From Dichetophora obliterata (lineage: Eukaryota; Arthropoda; Insecta; Diptera; Sciomyzidae), in contig OY986436.1 of the NCBI GenBank assembly GCA_963920525.1, positions 90,979,868-91,043,867 on the forward strand: a stretch of 64,000 nucleotides of DNA, given 5' to 3'. Positions 42,967 through 54,747 of this stretch are shown piece by piece. The notes under the pieces were generated by a model, which was given only the letters and a program-made list of their open reading frames with translations, was not told where the DNA came from and did not search any database. The position numbers were made by a program, and so were the translations under genes. Every line of letters starts with the position of its first letter. Within the stretch, counting starts at the first letter, position 1.

Positions 42967-43795
42967 TGTCATGTTTCCCTCCGACCTACCTTTGGTTGTG
43001 GGGTCGATGCGTCATGTGGCAAGGTAGCCCTTGTTGCGCATCACTGTCGTCCCTCTGGCAGCACTGGTACGCTGGCGTATCGCGCGGCTAAGGCTCGCCG
43101 GATGGGGTGGTGTTCTTGCCAGCCTGGTCCGACAGCAGGAAACTACACATGAATAAAAATCGTACCAGCTGAAAAGAAAATTACCGCCTGGTGAAAAAAA
43201 CCCGGAAAAACCCATAACCAACGTAAAATCTCGAAAAACGATAAATAAAAACCCGCTTATTTTTACGAACACGACGAAGGAATAAGACTCGGTTGCTTAC
43301 GGTTGCCCCTTTGGCACGTCTCGTGGGTCGATCTTCGCTGTCGGTTGATCGCCCTTGGCTAACCCGCCCCTTCTGGCCACAAAAGACCAGCCACGGTGAC
43401 CCTTCGCCTGTGTCTAGGTCACCCCAATACTTCTTTACTCACGCCCCTCCGTTACGATTCACGCCACCTGCCCTTGTTAAATTAAGGAAACATGGTTGCT
43501 ATATCCAATTTCAATTTAACATTTATTTAATAACAACCAACTTTAACATTGTCTCATTCTTTTTTTTTTTATTACTTAAACTAATACAATTGAAGGTAAG
43601 ATTATTATTAGAGCTATTTTAAAATATTTACCAAATACTAAGTCAAAGAATATTCTTGCAATACCGCATAGAAAAATTAACAATTTCTTTCTAAGCGCTG
43701 GACCAATATACCATTAGGATTACAGTAGTTAAACTTAAACGCAATGCGTTTTTTTTTTTCAAAGGCATTTTTCAACTTACAACTTTTCAACTTAC

Positions 43796-43829
<34 letters not shown>

Positions 43830-46800
43830 AAGAAACTATTTCCACTCTAATTCGATGTTCTCTAGGTTATAAAAAATAGTCGCATACAAAAAAAATTAAG
43901 GAATAACCGTAACGATAATAGGCAAAACTTTTCCGAAAAATAATAATTGATGAAAGTATAGAATTCTTGTTGTTTTTTTTTTCGCGTTTATTTTCGTTTA
44001 GTTTTTAATTAAGTTGTATTGCTTTTAGTTTAGTTTCTAATTAAGCTGTTTTTATTTTAGTTTAGTTTCTAATTAACCTTTTTTTCATTTTAGTCTAGTT
44101 TCTAATTAAGTTGCGTTGATTTCAGTTTAGTTTCTAATTAAGTTGTTTTTATTTTAGCTAAGTTTTTATTAAGTAGTTTTCTTTTAGTTTAATTTTTTTT
44201 ATTTTTTTTTTTTTTTATTTAGTAGTTTTTATTTTAGCTTAGTTCTTTAATTAGTCGTTTTTAAGTTGTCTTTATTTTAGCTTAGTTTTTATTAAGTAGT
44301 TTTTATTTTAGTTTGGTTTGTAATTATCTCGCGTTTAATCATATAGCTTTTATTTTAGATTAGTTTTTAATTAAGTTGGTTTATCTTAGCTTAGTTTTTA
44401 ATTAAGTGGTCTCTAATTATATTGTTTTGGTTTTTTAGTTTAGTTCTTAATTATGTTGTTTTTAGTTATATCGCGCTTATTTTAGTTTAGTTTTTAATTA
44501 AGTTGTTTTTATTTCCGTTTAGTTTTTAATTAAGTTGTTTTTATGTTAGTTTAGTTTTTAATTAAGTTGTTTTATTTAGTTTAGTTTTTAATTAAGTTGT
44601 TTTTATTTCCGTTTAGTTTTTAATTAAGTTGTTTTTATGTTAGTTTAGTTTTTAATTAAGTTGTTTTATTTAGTTTAGTTTTTAATTGAGTTGTTTTTAT
44701 TTTAGTTTAGTCTTTAATTATATGGTTTTGGTTTTTTGTTTAGTTCTTAATTCTGTTGATTTTAAATATATCGCGCTTATTTTAGTTTAGTTTTTTATTA
44801 AGTTGTCTTTATTTCAGTTTAGTTTTAATTAAGTTGTTTTTATTCTAGTTTATTTTTTTATTATCTCGCGTTTAATCATATAGCTTTTATTTTAGTTTAG
44901 TTTTTAATTAAATCGTTTTTATTCTAGCCTAGTTTTTATTAAGTAGTTTTCTTTTAGTTTAAATTTTTTTTTTTTCTTAGTAGTTTTAGTTTAGCTTAGT
45001 TCTTAATTAAGTTGTTTTTAATTCTAAAATGCTTATTTTAGTTTAGTTTTTAATTAAGTTGTTTTTATTTTAGTTTAGTTTCTAATTAAGTTGTTTTGAT
45101 TTTAGTTTAGTTTCCTATTAAATGGTTAATTTTTTTGTTTTATTTCTGTTAGTTTATTTGTATGACCTGCCCTTTTTTTTCAACTTTATACTATTTTACA
45201 CAAGTATTAAAAATGGCCGTTTAAAATTTTTTATAAATTTGCTCTACACTGTATGCCTTAAAGGTAAAAATTAGCATCGTTTTACAACAAATTCTCCCTT
45301 TAAATTAATATCCAAAATTATCAAAAGTCCAGTTGTAAAAATATAGATGTAAAAAAAACGAACGGAAAGCCAAAGTTTTGTAATAGTAAAAAGCAAAAAA
45401 ACTTCTTTACATGTGACAAGCAAGAGAGCAAGGGCCGCGATTTCGGGATTTTAGCCAAAAACAAACAAAAGTCAAGACTTAATTCTAAAGTAAGAATTCT
45501 ACCAAAATAAATATATAAAGGTCACTGCATTCTTGCCAAAATTTAGCATCCGCCACCCAACATGTTGCGTTTGCAATTATTTAAATTAATCGAATACACG
45601 CTTACCAATCCCAGGCCGCAATTCGCAAACCTGGGGTGAGTGCCGCAATGGTGGAGGTAGTTGGTGTTGTCGCTACTGGTGGTGCTGGTGATGCCGTTGG
45701 CCACCCGCTAGCTGATGCTGGCAAACGCTGAAGGTTGGTGGGTTGACGATGGTGGAGCTGGTTGTGATGACCTGGCTGGTGATGTCGTTGTTGTTGTTGT
45801 TGTTGTTGTACTCTCCTGGTGTTGTTGGAGCTGGCTGGCTGGGTGCTTTGGAGGCGGGAAGGTTAGTCGGATACCTTTATTTTTTTTTTTAATACCCGGT
45901 GCCCAAGAACACCTGCTTACCTGGCTGCTGGTGATGACTTGTCCGATGAGGTTGGCGTTGGTGGCGTTGGTCCTTTGCGGTGCGCTAGCTGACGAGGCGA
46001 TAGTAGGTGGTGACGACACGCTAAAGCACTAACTGGTGATGGATTTGTTGTGGCTGGTTAGGTAGCGGCTAGTTACATGCGGGGTCGCTAGCTGTGGTCG
46101 TTGACGGTAGCGCTGTTTGTCGTTGGTTGCGTTGGTTTTTTTTTTTCTTTTCGCTCGCCGATATTAGTGTTGTATTTGTACATATATTCTATCTTCTTGT
46201 GTTACAGTCAATGCTGTTGTTGCTTCTAGCAAACTAACATTTTATCCTTCCACTTTTCCAAATTGGTTACAATCAGTATTTCATATATCCCCATCTAGAT
46301 AAATCTATCTATATATATATATATAGATACATAACAATTCACATCTAAACGTGCAAGTTAAAATCTTATTTTTATTACCTCTCCAAGCGTTGAAAATTAG
46401 CCAACACCAAATATTGGCCCAAACGACACGAAAGCTGCTGACTTCGAACTTTGCTTCTGTGCGCGAACGTTTGCAGCAATGGCAAGATCGAATCTTTATA
46501 TATTTTAATCAGTTTTAAACACAAAAATTATTGAAATTAATCGATCGCGTAAAGAAATCACTAAATTTGCTAAACAACGACAACCAACGCTCCATGATAT
46601 TTGTTCACCTTTTGCAGTGTCGGCAACAGCAACGTCTCCCCAGCTTTGTATTTTTTTCCAGTTCAATGATTTTAGGTACTTTGGCAGTGTTGCCACGTGT
46701 TATCGGTTAAGGTTAGTATGCATTCCCTTTTTAGGCATTCAGACGGGCCAACTACCGATGTTGTTCCAACTTCGCTCCCTTTTCGGTGGAATCGACCATA

Positions 46801-47152
46801 ACCGAGGGGAGTAGGTAATGGTTGGTTTGGACTTTTGGATGACACGTCGACAAATGGCCGTTAACCGACGCTTGTTTCGGTATTCCGATTGGCTCCCGAT
46901 TCAGGCGCGTGTCGGATCACACCATTTTCCTGAACGGTTTATGCCTGCTGAAACGAATGGTCCCATTTTTGTTGGTATTTTTCCTTTCACTCCCCTGTAT
47001 GGCCATTTTGTTTGCCCGAACATACTCGAACATCATTGAGGTGCCACATTTAAATGAAAAAGTTGTGTGCACTAACACACTAGAGGGCGCTGGTGGAAAT
47101 ACCATGGGTATTCATAAGATGTATTATTCCCTATGTGCAGGTGCCCATGACA
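42967..47152 (-). repeat. 5' LTR (4,186 bp)
   Basis: Promoter-bearing LTR for the minus-strand element; its 3' edge (42967 in plus coordinates) abuts the 4-nt spacer and the PBS. A long LTR of this size is unusual for insect Ty3/gypsy elements. Near-identity to the 3' LTR indicates recent insertion. Confidence 0.95.
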
Positions 47153-47156
47153 CTGC

Positions 47157-48322
47157 TATGCTTTTTTAAGAAATTGAGTAGAAATTATACAAATTCCACA
47201 AAGTATATCATTTAAAAGATCTGTGTTATCTTAAAGAAGTGCAAACGCAGTTTTTTTGACGGTAAGTCAAAATTTTGAGGATGTTAGACAATTTTTATGC
47301 ACCGTTTCGTGTTAAACTCGACCAGACCTACAACTTACACTAGGTCATTTGAAAAGTGCATGCTTTTAGTAAATTTTGTCGCATTTGTGTAATTGAAGGC
47401 AGCTATTTAATAGAATTTGTTTTTTGTCAAAAAGTTAATTCATAATATAAAATATAGTTATATCTCATTGAGTATTTCAATACCCTAATGAAGTTAGGAT
47501 AATATGACTGTGCAACATAAAAATATTTAACAACAAAAATTAAAATTTCAGTTCTTTTTACAACAATTGTTTCTTGGTCGTCCATACATTAATTTTTAAC
47601 TTATTCCTTACAAGTCATAAGAACAATGAGGCAAATATAGTAAATTAAATACGAAACTTGTAAGAACTGGGAATTTTTGCTCGCCTTGTCCATTTTTAAT
47701 GAAAGAGCCTTTTTCCAAAAAGGAATCGATGTCGATATCACATTTTAAGTTGTTTACTTAATTTTAATAAAGTCCATTGAGTTACGATATTATCACAATC
47801 AACATTAAATATGTCTTCAAAATGCAAAATTAGATTCAAAATTTAATTGGCATTGCATGATAAAACTTCGATTGGAGTTATTATTTTTAAAAGTTCCAAT
47901 TATTTTCTTGTGAAATCAAGTTCTAATTTGATTTGCTCTTAAAATTCAAAACAATTAATTTAAGCCTGTTGATTTAACATTATATTACTTTTATTATATA
48001 TATTAATTTATTTTTCCGTTTCACTTCAGCTAACAAGTGCTTCAAGCGTCCCACATAATTATATGGTAAGGAAAATGTAAAATTTGTTAACTGACAATTG
48101 ATATATGCATTAAAGGTTAAATACAATGCACTAAAAGCATGAACAAAATCTTATTTCTGTGTTTTTACATATAAAGTGTTCCTTTTACAGTTTTTTTCTA
48201 TTGAAAATACAAAAAAATATTGAAACTATAAAAATGTAGCCATTCAAGAAGCATCGTAGCATTGTAGCTTTTCATTTTAAATGCAGCCAAATGGCTACAA
48301 TTGTAGCCAAACGGCAACGCTG
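47157..48322. other. Right part of the hAT-like element; no gene
   Basis: Holds the right arm of the inverted repeat (about 47240-47360) and AT-rich sequence. Near the end, TGTAGCCA-type motifs (48236, 48300) mirror AGTAGCCAAAA near the left end (29989). Confidence 0.5.
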
Positions 48323-48330
48323 ATTGGCAC

Positions 48331-48671
48331 ACATCCAACTCTCATGAAACCAGGGAAGTTTTCTTGTGCATTTCTGACTTCTTTTGTGTCATACGTTTTG
48401 TTACCTATTTTGTTCCAATAATATCACATTTTAAAGTCTGCTGTTGTCGCAAGAAAAAGATGAGATTCTCTTCGATTACCAAAAACCAGGCAAGTTTTCC
48501 TGTGCATTTACGACCACAGTCAAACATTTTGCGCTAGTATTGTGCATCGTGTATTCCTTTCTAACACACTCGCCCATCGAAGTTTCCTATCTGGTTATCT
48601 GTGACTCAAAGACTACTGAAGAGGAAAATGTAGGGATTTCCGAAACAGACTGTCTAGTCAGCTAAGTCCCA
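48331..48671. other. Flank with a short direct duplication, no supported gene
   Basis: AAACCAGG(G/C)AAGTTTTC(T/C)TG followed by TGCATTT occurs at 48349 and 48484. A 73-codon plus frame (48444-48665) starts MSQEKDEILFDYQKPGKFSC but lacks recognisable motifs. Confidence 0.35.
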
Positions 48672-49070
48672 TGTTACGGTGGCGGTCATGGGCTCATCAT
48701 GGTCATGCATTGTTGTTGTTTCAATGTAAATTAAAAATTTGAGAGCGAGAGCAAGAGATTCACCAAATGATTCGAGAAAAATATGAAATCATGGGATCAA
48801 AACAGTGTTGCGTTGTGGAATTATTCACAACATTTGTGTTAAGGCACGAAAATAGTACACTTTTAGTACGAAATGTATGAAAGCAGTAATGAAACCTGCT
48901 TAATAGCAACACTCATCGGTTGAAAAAAATACTAAAAGTAGCAAAAAGTGTACTGGTGCTTAGGCATCATATGACCACCAGCATAACATACTTTCGTCAC
49001 ACAGCTCATCAAACGAAAAAAGAGAGTAAAAAGTGTCATGACCAGGGATCATATGACGACCACCGTAACA
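48672..49070. mobile_element. TIR element/MITE
   Basis: TGTTACGGTGGCGGTCAT at 48672 and the complement TGTTACGGTGGTCGTCAT ending at 49070. A third copy of the right motif (ATCATATGACCACCAGCATA) sits at about 48965. No TSD resolved. Confidence 0.6.
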
Positions 49071-49179
49071 ACTGCCTAAGTTATTGACTCTATACAGACT
49101 TGTTGTTGTTGTTGTTGCCTTCTTAAAAACTTGATCTACAGCTCGCAAATGCATTCATGTAATCATAGTAAAACTAAAC

Positions 49180-49360
49180 AAGGTAGTTTTAGGGCTGAAT
49201 GTGCTCTCTTTCTTTGTGACCATAACTGTCAAACTCAGCCATTTTGGTATTTTGCCAATTTTTGCTTTCATATTGCATTCTCATTGGTTGCAGATTTTGT
49301 ATGAGTTGTCAACTACGTTTTGACAGTTGCGGTCACTGGCTCTCCGCCCTAGCATACCTT
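49180..49360. mobile_element. Possible MITE, AAGGTA...TACCTT
   Basis: AAGGTAGTTTTAGGGC and AAGGTATGCTAGGGC face each other, with inner GTGACC.(T/C)AACTGTCAAA inverted copies. Diverged; TSD unresolved. Confidence 0.5.
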
Positions 49361-51360
49361 GTCTAATTTTGCTATGCATGTAATAATTTAATAGATCATA
49401 AAATTAATTAACCATATACAAAGAAGAGAAAATGATTTCTTTTTACAAATAGTGTCATATTTAGACTCATATCTTTTGAAAGTAAATTATCATCATTAAA
49501 AATTTAACTGATTATAATTTTGAATATCTCCATTACTTTCAAAGGAATAGACCAAAAATTTTACAATCAGAATTATTTAAGGGTTTTTTCTAAAAACCTT
49601 AATAACATCCAGAATATTATTGGACATCTTCAAAAAACCTTACAAAACAACCTAACTTGTATTATATCGAAATTAAATTTATGTCGATATTTGTAGTATA
49701 AATATTGGAAAACTTATCTTTGAACGCAAGGTTGTTTGTAACGAGTTTATTTGATTTTTCGAGAATTTTCACGAGTAGTACAACTATCGTCGATTTTTGA
49801 TTCGAATAACTCTATGTTTCAAGTATTTCTAAATTAACGATTATCTAGTTTCTTTTTTCGAATATTTCCCTTTTTTTACTTAAAGTGATCTATTGTTTCT
49901 TGTATTTTTTATATATTTACTCGCATTATTACATACCCAGCCGAAATTAAGACCTAATAAAACTTAAAGCTGACGTCAATAATAAAACATGCAAGACTTT
50001 TGTTTTTGGGCCAAAACGATTATTTTTAGTTAAGCTATTATTTGATAAGGTGGATAAGATCAACAAGTAATAAGAGAGAAATTTTGGAAAAAATTTCTTG
50101 AAGAGTTTGCCACTTTGAAAAAAAAAATCGTTGCATCAGCAGCAGACCTACAATTTGTTTAAGTAAGTTGAGAAGAATCCTTGGCAAGTGACTGTAAGTA
50201 TCAATTTCTATTGTTGTGATATTAGTTTTTTTATCTTATAAATAACATATATTTTCTTATCATTGAAATCCTTATTTTATTCGTAAGTAAAAGAGGAAAT
50301 GTTTCAAACTTGCAGATAAGATACGAGTAATTAAATAAATTAAATGTACAAAAATTCCATTATTGAAAAAAATGTAAACATACGTTTTTAATGTTTTATT
50401 TGTTAAGGATAACCGAACACACACACATTATTATCATATTAACGAAATACTTCAAATGATTTTTATGTATAAGAACTTCGAATTTGTGTTATTTGTACAT
50501 GTCAAATTTCAGCAATCCGATATGAATTATTTATGATAGTTGATATTTTATAATAGTTTTTAATAAACTTTATTTGTTGTATTATAACTTTTCAAACTTT
50601 CACTTATAAAATGTAATCAAATTATTTGTAAACTATTCCACTGTGAACAGCTATGAGTTGTAAGTGTACTAAGTTTTTATGAGTGTTTTAAGAAGTATAA
50701 ACAGAGAAGTATATAACGTACATAATATAACAAAACATAGCAACACAATGTTTGTTTAGATATGCACTTTTTTTTCTAAGTTGTATCTATACTATAAGAC
50801 AAATTTTCTACTGGGTATTTCTACTGATGATTGAAAGTACTTATATACAGTGTTGCTGCGGCATATATAAAAAGGTATTCTTGCCAGCCAAAACTGTATC
50901 CAGAAGTATCCACCTTAGAACAAAGGTATCAACATATTAAATTCAAAAGTTCAGAAGCAACGAAAAAGTTTCACTAAGGGTATTCAGTAAAATTTGTTAA
51001 GTCCTTCTAAGTTGCTAAATTGTTAAAGTAAGCAGCTGTTTATGTGAACGCACCTGCTAAGATATTTTCAAATGATAGTTTGGCAACTTTCAATGCAGAA
51101 ATCTATGATTTTAATAACTCGTGTAACCAAAAATGTATTTTAACTTTTATATTACAGTGCGTTAATACTTTTGATACATTTGCTACTCAGAACCTTTGAA
51201 ATGTTTTAAATCTCTACCAACCCCCTCACAAAATATTTATTTTTTTACTAATAAAGGGCAGTATTTAGACTTTGAAGCTGGAAATCAAAAATATTTTGGT
51301 ACTTGTTAGAACTCATTCTCAAAACGATTCATTACTACACTCAATCAGCCCTATCGTGAA
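49361..51360. other. 2-kb AT-rich stretch without recognisable genes
   Basis: Only short chance frames (for example 50752-50940). A lone AAGGGTATTCAG at 50978 matches the TIR of the MITE at 23777, with no partner nearby. Confidence 0.5.
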
Positions 51361-51526
51361 CAATTTTTCACGAATAATCGGAAAAGGTTGTTTTCGTTTT
51401 TAAGATAAAGCTCAAGAACATTTTAGAAATGATGAATCAAAATGAAATTTGGAAAAAATTTCCAAAATGTTCTTGACCTTTATCTTAAAAATGAAAACGC
51501 ACTTTTCCGATTACGCGTGAAAAATT
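51361..51526. repeat. Long hairpin (~65-bp arms, ~35-nt loop)
   Basis: CAATTTTTCACGAATAATCG (51361) through CAAGAACATTTTAG (51427) pairs with 51462-51526 with scattered mismatches. Possibly a small foldback; the frame at 51442-51723 overlaps it and is not supported. Confidence 0.8.
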
Positions 51527-51965
51527 ATTCAGTCTTTTCCTCCATCATTTGTTCTATTGGTTTCACTGTTCTTTTTCTGAAAATACGACATGAAAAAAAC
51601 AGTAATGGTTTTTACGGAAAGTCCCGCCAAGCAATTAATCGCGCAAGTGGGCGCAAATACCTAAACGAGGATACATACCTGGATTTTTTAACGGTTTTGA
51701 TGTTGTTGCAGACCATTGAGTGAAAATTCGTGAAACTAGCCACCTAAAACAGGAAGTCGTAATTTTTATATATATAATGGATATTATTGAAGTGTTTATG
51801 AAAAAAAATTAAATTGCAATTTTTTTTGAAGTTTTTTTTTCAATGAGTTACAAAGAATTTAGTTTTAGGCCACTGTTTTAGTAAAATTAATTTTGCTAAA
51901 TAACGGCTTGTTAAAATTTTCTGATTTTTGGGTCAAGTACTATTAATACACGTTAAATTACAAAA

Positions 51966-53066
51966 ATGATTTTTTTTTTAAATCACACAATTATTCTGAA
52001 CTCGTCTGCACCCGACAAAACAGACTACTGTGTGCCGTGCTTAAATCTTGAAAAGAACTACGTAATTCTCATTACTTCACGGCTAGACTGGGCAAACAAA
52101 ATCCCTCTTAAAACCTCCGGCATAAAAATCTTCAAAGATGGATACAAACTTCGAGAACAAGTAGGGGAGGTATTTACTCCCAGGATCTCGAAATCAAAGT
52201 GTCCTTTAGACTTCCTAACTATTGTAGTGTTTACCAAACGGAAATGATGGCTATTCACGAAACCGTTAAGATTCTATGTCAAAAATACCTTGAAGGAAAG
52301 AGTATTTTCATATTTTCAGATAGCCAAGCTCCACTGAACTCAAATATTGACTACTCTTAAACTCTCACTGTTGCCGCAGATCTCTTAACGAGATGGCAAG
52401 GCTACTCAGGATTCACCTCATATGGGTACCCGGACACAGGGATATCGAGGGCAACAATTTGGCCGACGAATTGGCAAGGAAGGGTACGACCTCTAAGACG
52501 CTCTTAAATGAGGACTTTATTGGTATACCCATTTCCTATAAACTCCAGTGCAAGAACATATCCTTAGGTCTTGCACAAGAACGCTGGGAACACCTTGATA
52601 CATGTAGGATAACTAAGCTAACATGGCCTACCTGCAACTTAAAACGCACATACTCACTGCTTGAGTTAAGCAGGGTAAACCTGTCAAAAATAGTAGGAAT
52701 CCTAATGGGTCACTGCCTGATCGGAGCGCATGCTCTTCGGTTGGGACTTGTATCAAACGATTTCTGCAGAAGCTGCAGATGTGAGGAGGAGGTAGAAAAT
52801 GCTCAGCACCTCCTCTGCGAATGTTCGGCTCTAGTTAAAAGGAGAATGGCAGCTCTGGGCCATCCCTTTTTAAATGGACTTTCCGAAGTCTCATGCCTGG
52901 AAATCAAGCATATCCTTAAATTCATTATCCGCTCAAACTGGTTTGAGGAGGGAAATCTCTACTAGGTTTTAAAGAGATCATGTGGTATCACAACGGGCCT
53001 GCACTGGCCTAAGTCTGGTCTAAGTCGTCTATCGGCTCAGCCACCTTTACCTAACCTAACCTAACG
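51966..53066 (+). mobile_element. Non-LTR retrotransposon #3, 3' end with RNase H
   Basis: A 5'-truncated element of an RNase H-bearing clade (I/LOA/R1-like). RNase H starts at SGIKIFKDGYKLREQVG (about 52118), shifts frame near 52165, continues NYCSVYQTEMMAIHETVKI and FIFSDSQAPLNSN, meets a stop near 52358, and resumes at 52393. It ends with a tail ACCTAACCTAACCTAAC (about 53049-53065) rather than poly(A). Confidence 0.82.
52393..52965 (+). pseudogene. RNase H C-terminus and Cys-His tail of non-LTR element #3
   Basis: 190 open codons: HLIWVPGHRDIEGNNLADEL holds the RNase H His and final Asp; then a non-LTR C-terminal region with GHCLIGAHALRLGL and the zinc-type CRSCRCEEEVENAQHLLCEC (CX2CX...HX4C). 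The upstream part of the same domain is frameshifted and stopped, so this is the intact end of a decayed ORF2. Confidence 0.85.
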
Positions 53067-53131
53067 AGCTGCCGTATTCAATGCGATATTTGAAAAAAAA
53101 AATGTGATTATAGCAAGTTTATGGTGCAGCA

Positions 53132-54130
53132 GTGTTAAGCCACTCGCCAACATTTGGAATCCATTTTGCCGGAATGTCGACTACTTTACTAGGGATTGAT
53201 ATAGATGTTGCCAATGTTGGTGTAACATTTGTGCGTGCAGTTATACTAAATGGAGCAGCTGACACACCCACACGTGCATTATTCTTAAACACAATTCAGC
53301 ACAAAGGATATTATTCTTTTGTATAATGCTTAACAGAGGCCGCACCCGTAGGTGGAAAACAATTTTTCTATATTTTTTAATACCTACAACTTTGCGCTCT
53401 TTCAAAGACATGGTACATGATGCGGACATGAGTTAAAGATCACACACAACTACAAAACTTGGTTCCTGAATTCGTTCGCGCAACCGCAATAAATGAAATG
53501 CATGGTGTTTACATGACAACAAAGCTTTTCTCAACACTGTGGCTTGATGGTGAGTATCACTCACATAGTTTTAATAGGTCAACTATGACCTATTGATGTA
53601 TTCGTTGATGTTTCAGATGATAGGATAAAAGTATTAAAACCTATATCTTTTGTTAAGCGTTTACCGAGATCAGTAAAAAATCACTTGCCTTATTGGAAAG
53701 CGAAGGAAATTAAATTTTTTGTAATTATTATTTTGTTGTTCTGCAGGGTATCATATTCGATCAGCACTTTCGTCACTTTACTTTGATAGGAACCGCAGTT
53801 TACCACTTAAACAAGAGTAGTGTAAATCCTTCCGACATTGTACTGGCTAGTCACCTTTAAAATATGTTTCTAACAAGTTTTGCTGATCTCTATGATCTAA
53901 AGATTCTTAACATCAACATTCATCAACTAATTCACTTACCTGAGCAGTTCGAGATTTCGGTCCGTTATAGGTCACTGCCTGTTTTCCACTAGAAAGTTTT
54001 AATGATGAAATATTAAGTTTTGTTCATGGTACTCGATTTGCAGAAAAACAAATTGCAAGAACGCTACATAACTACTTCGCTTTGGCACTATTGCCAAAAG
54101 CAACTTATGAAAGGTCGAAGAGTAAATGTA
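53132..54130 (+). pseudogene. CACTA/EnSpm (TNP2-like) transposase remnant
   Basis: Collinear fragments in changing frames: FVRAVILNGAADTPTRALFL and NTIQHKGYYSF (53247-53324); DHTQLQNLVPEFVRATAINE and MTTKLFSTLWLDGEYHS (about 53438-53570); SFVKRLPRSVKNHLPYWKAK (about 53650); FADLYDLKILNINIHQLIHL (about 53880); and NDEILSFVHGTRFAEKQIAR (about 54002). This order (RGVLLxGTxDxPAKALFLN, PRSxxxxxYWKAxE, LYGxxxxxxNIHxLxHL, then a HGTR block) matches TNP2/Transposase_21 plus DUF4218 proteins of EnSpm-type elements. Multiple stops and frameshifts; no ends found. Confidence 0.7.
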
Positions 54131-54747
54131 ACCGATACAATTGATGTAGCAATTTATGTAGTTGGTAAATGCACCATTGTTACTAGTGTTCCTCATTATA
54201 TAAAACAAGCTTTTTATGCTAATAATATAATTCCACGAAATTTCAGTTTTTTCAAAAGAATAAAAATTAGAAATTTAGTTTTAACAAGTTCGGACTACCT
54301 AAGATGTGGCACCTCGTCATTGACTTGTATTTTTTTTATATGTTGATGACAAATCAAATTGTAACATTGAAATAAAAATTACACGTTGTTAAAAAACGCT
54401 TTGTACCTTTAATTGTAAACATGAGTCAGATTTAATACCTTGAGATGCATGCAGCATTGCCGATACGGCAGTTCATTTGGCAGACATGTCGTCCTAGAAC
54501 ATGCCTATAGAAAAAAAAGATGAGCGGGTATGGAGGCGAGCATGTCTCCTGACCTTCCGAGGCATGATGCCGGCAGACATACAGCAGGGCTCTTTTTCCA
54601 ACTGGGATGCATCGATCTTGCTTATCCCTCTACCCCTCTGCGAAACAAAGTGAAACCACAACTGTTTCCAAAACTACAAATATTTTATGCTACGAATGAA
54701 AAATAATCCTCATAAAGAGTATTTACTGCTTTTTTTTTCAATGTTTA
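54131..54747. other. Spacer, nothing recognised
   Basis: A moderately GC-richer patch at 54440-54650 (CATGCCTATAG..CGAGGCATGATGCCGG) contains no supported gene. Confidence 0.4.

Larger units (their letters stand above)
30720..47152 (-). mobile_element. Ty3/gypsy LTR retrotransposon, 16.4 kb, apparently complete, no env
   Basis: Two nearly identical LTRs (30720-34908 and 42967-47152) with TG..CA ends and inverted termini TGTCATG/CATGACA flank an 8.06-kb internal region transcribed on the minus strand. The host CTGC is duplicated (30716-30719 and 47153-47156). Order on the minus strand: LTR, tRNA-Lys PBS, ~2.9-kb leader, gag, TGA, protease-RT-RNase H-integrase, LTR. No env lies between pol (34999) and the LTR. 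The tRNA-Lys primer, 4-bp TSD and long LTRs recall the Osvaldo/Ulysses lineage, but that placement is inference. Confidence 0.93.
29929..48322. mobile_element. hAT-like non-autonomous element split by the LTR retrotransposon
   Basis: Terminus CAGTGTTGCC at 29929 and the complement GGCAACGCTG ending at 48322, with the 8-bp ATTGGCAC duplicated at 29921-29928 and 48323-48330. CAG.G ends plus 8-bp TSD are the hAT hallmark. Excluding the LTR element it is about 1.95 kb with no transposase visible. It also contains a second inverted pair (30039-30160 with about 47240-47360) and a palindromic MITE (30243-30514). Confidence 0.82.

Noticed and set aside
48444..48665. 73-codon plus ORF beginning MSQEKDEILF
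   Set aside because: No recognisable domain, no splice or promoter context; likely chance.
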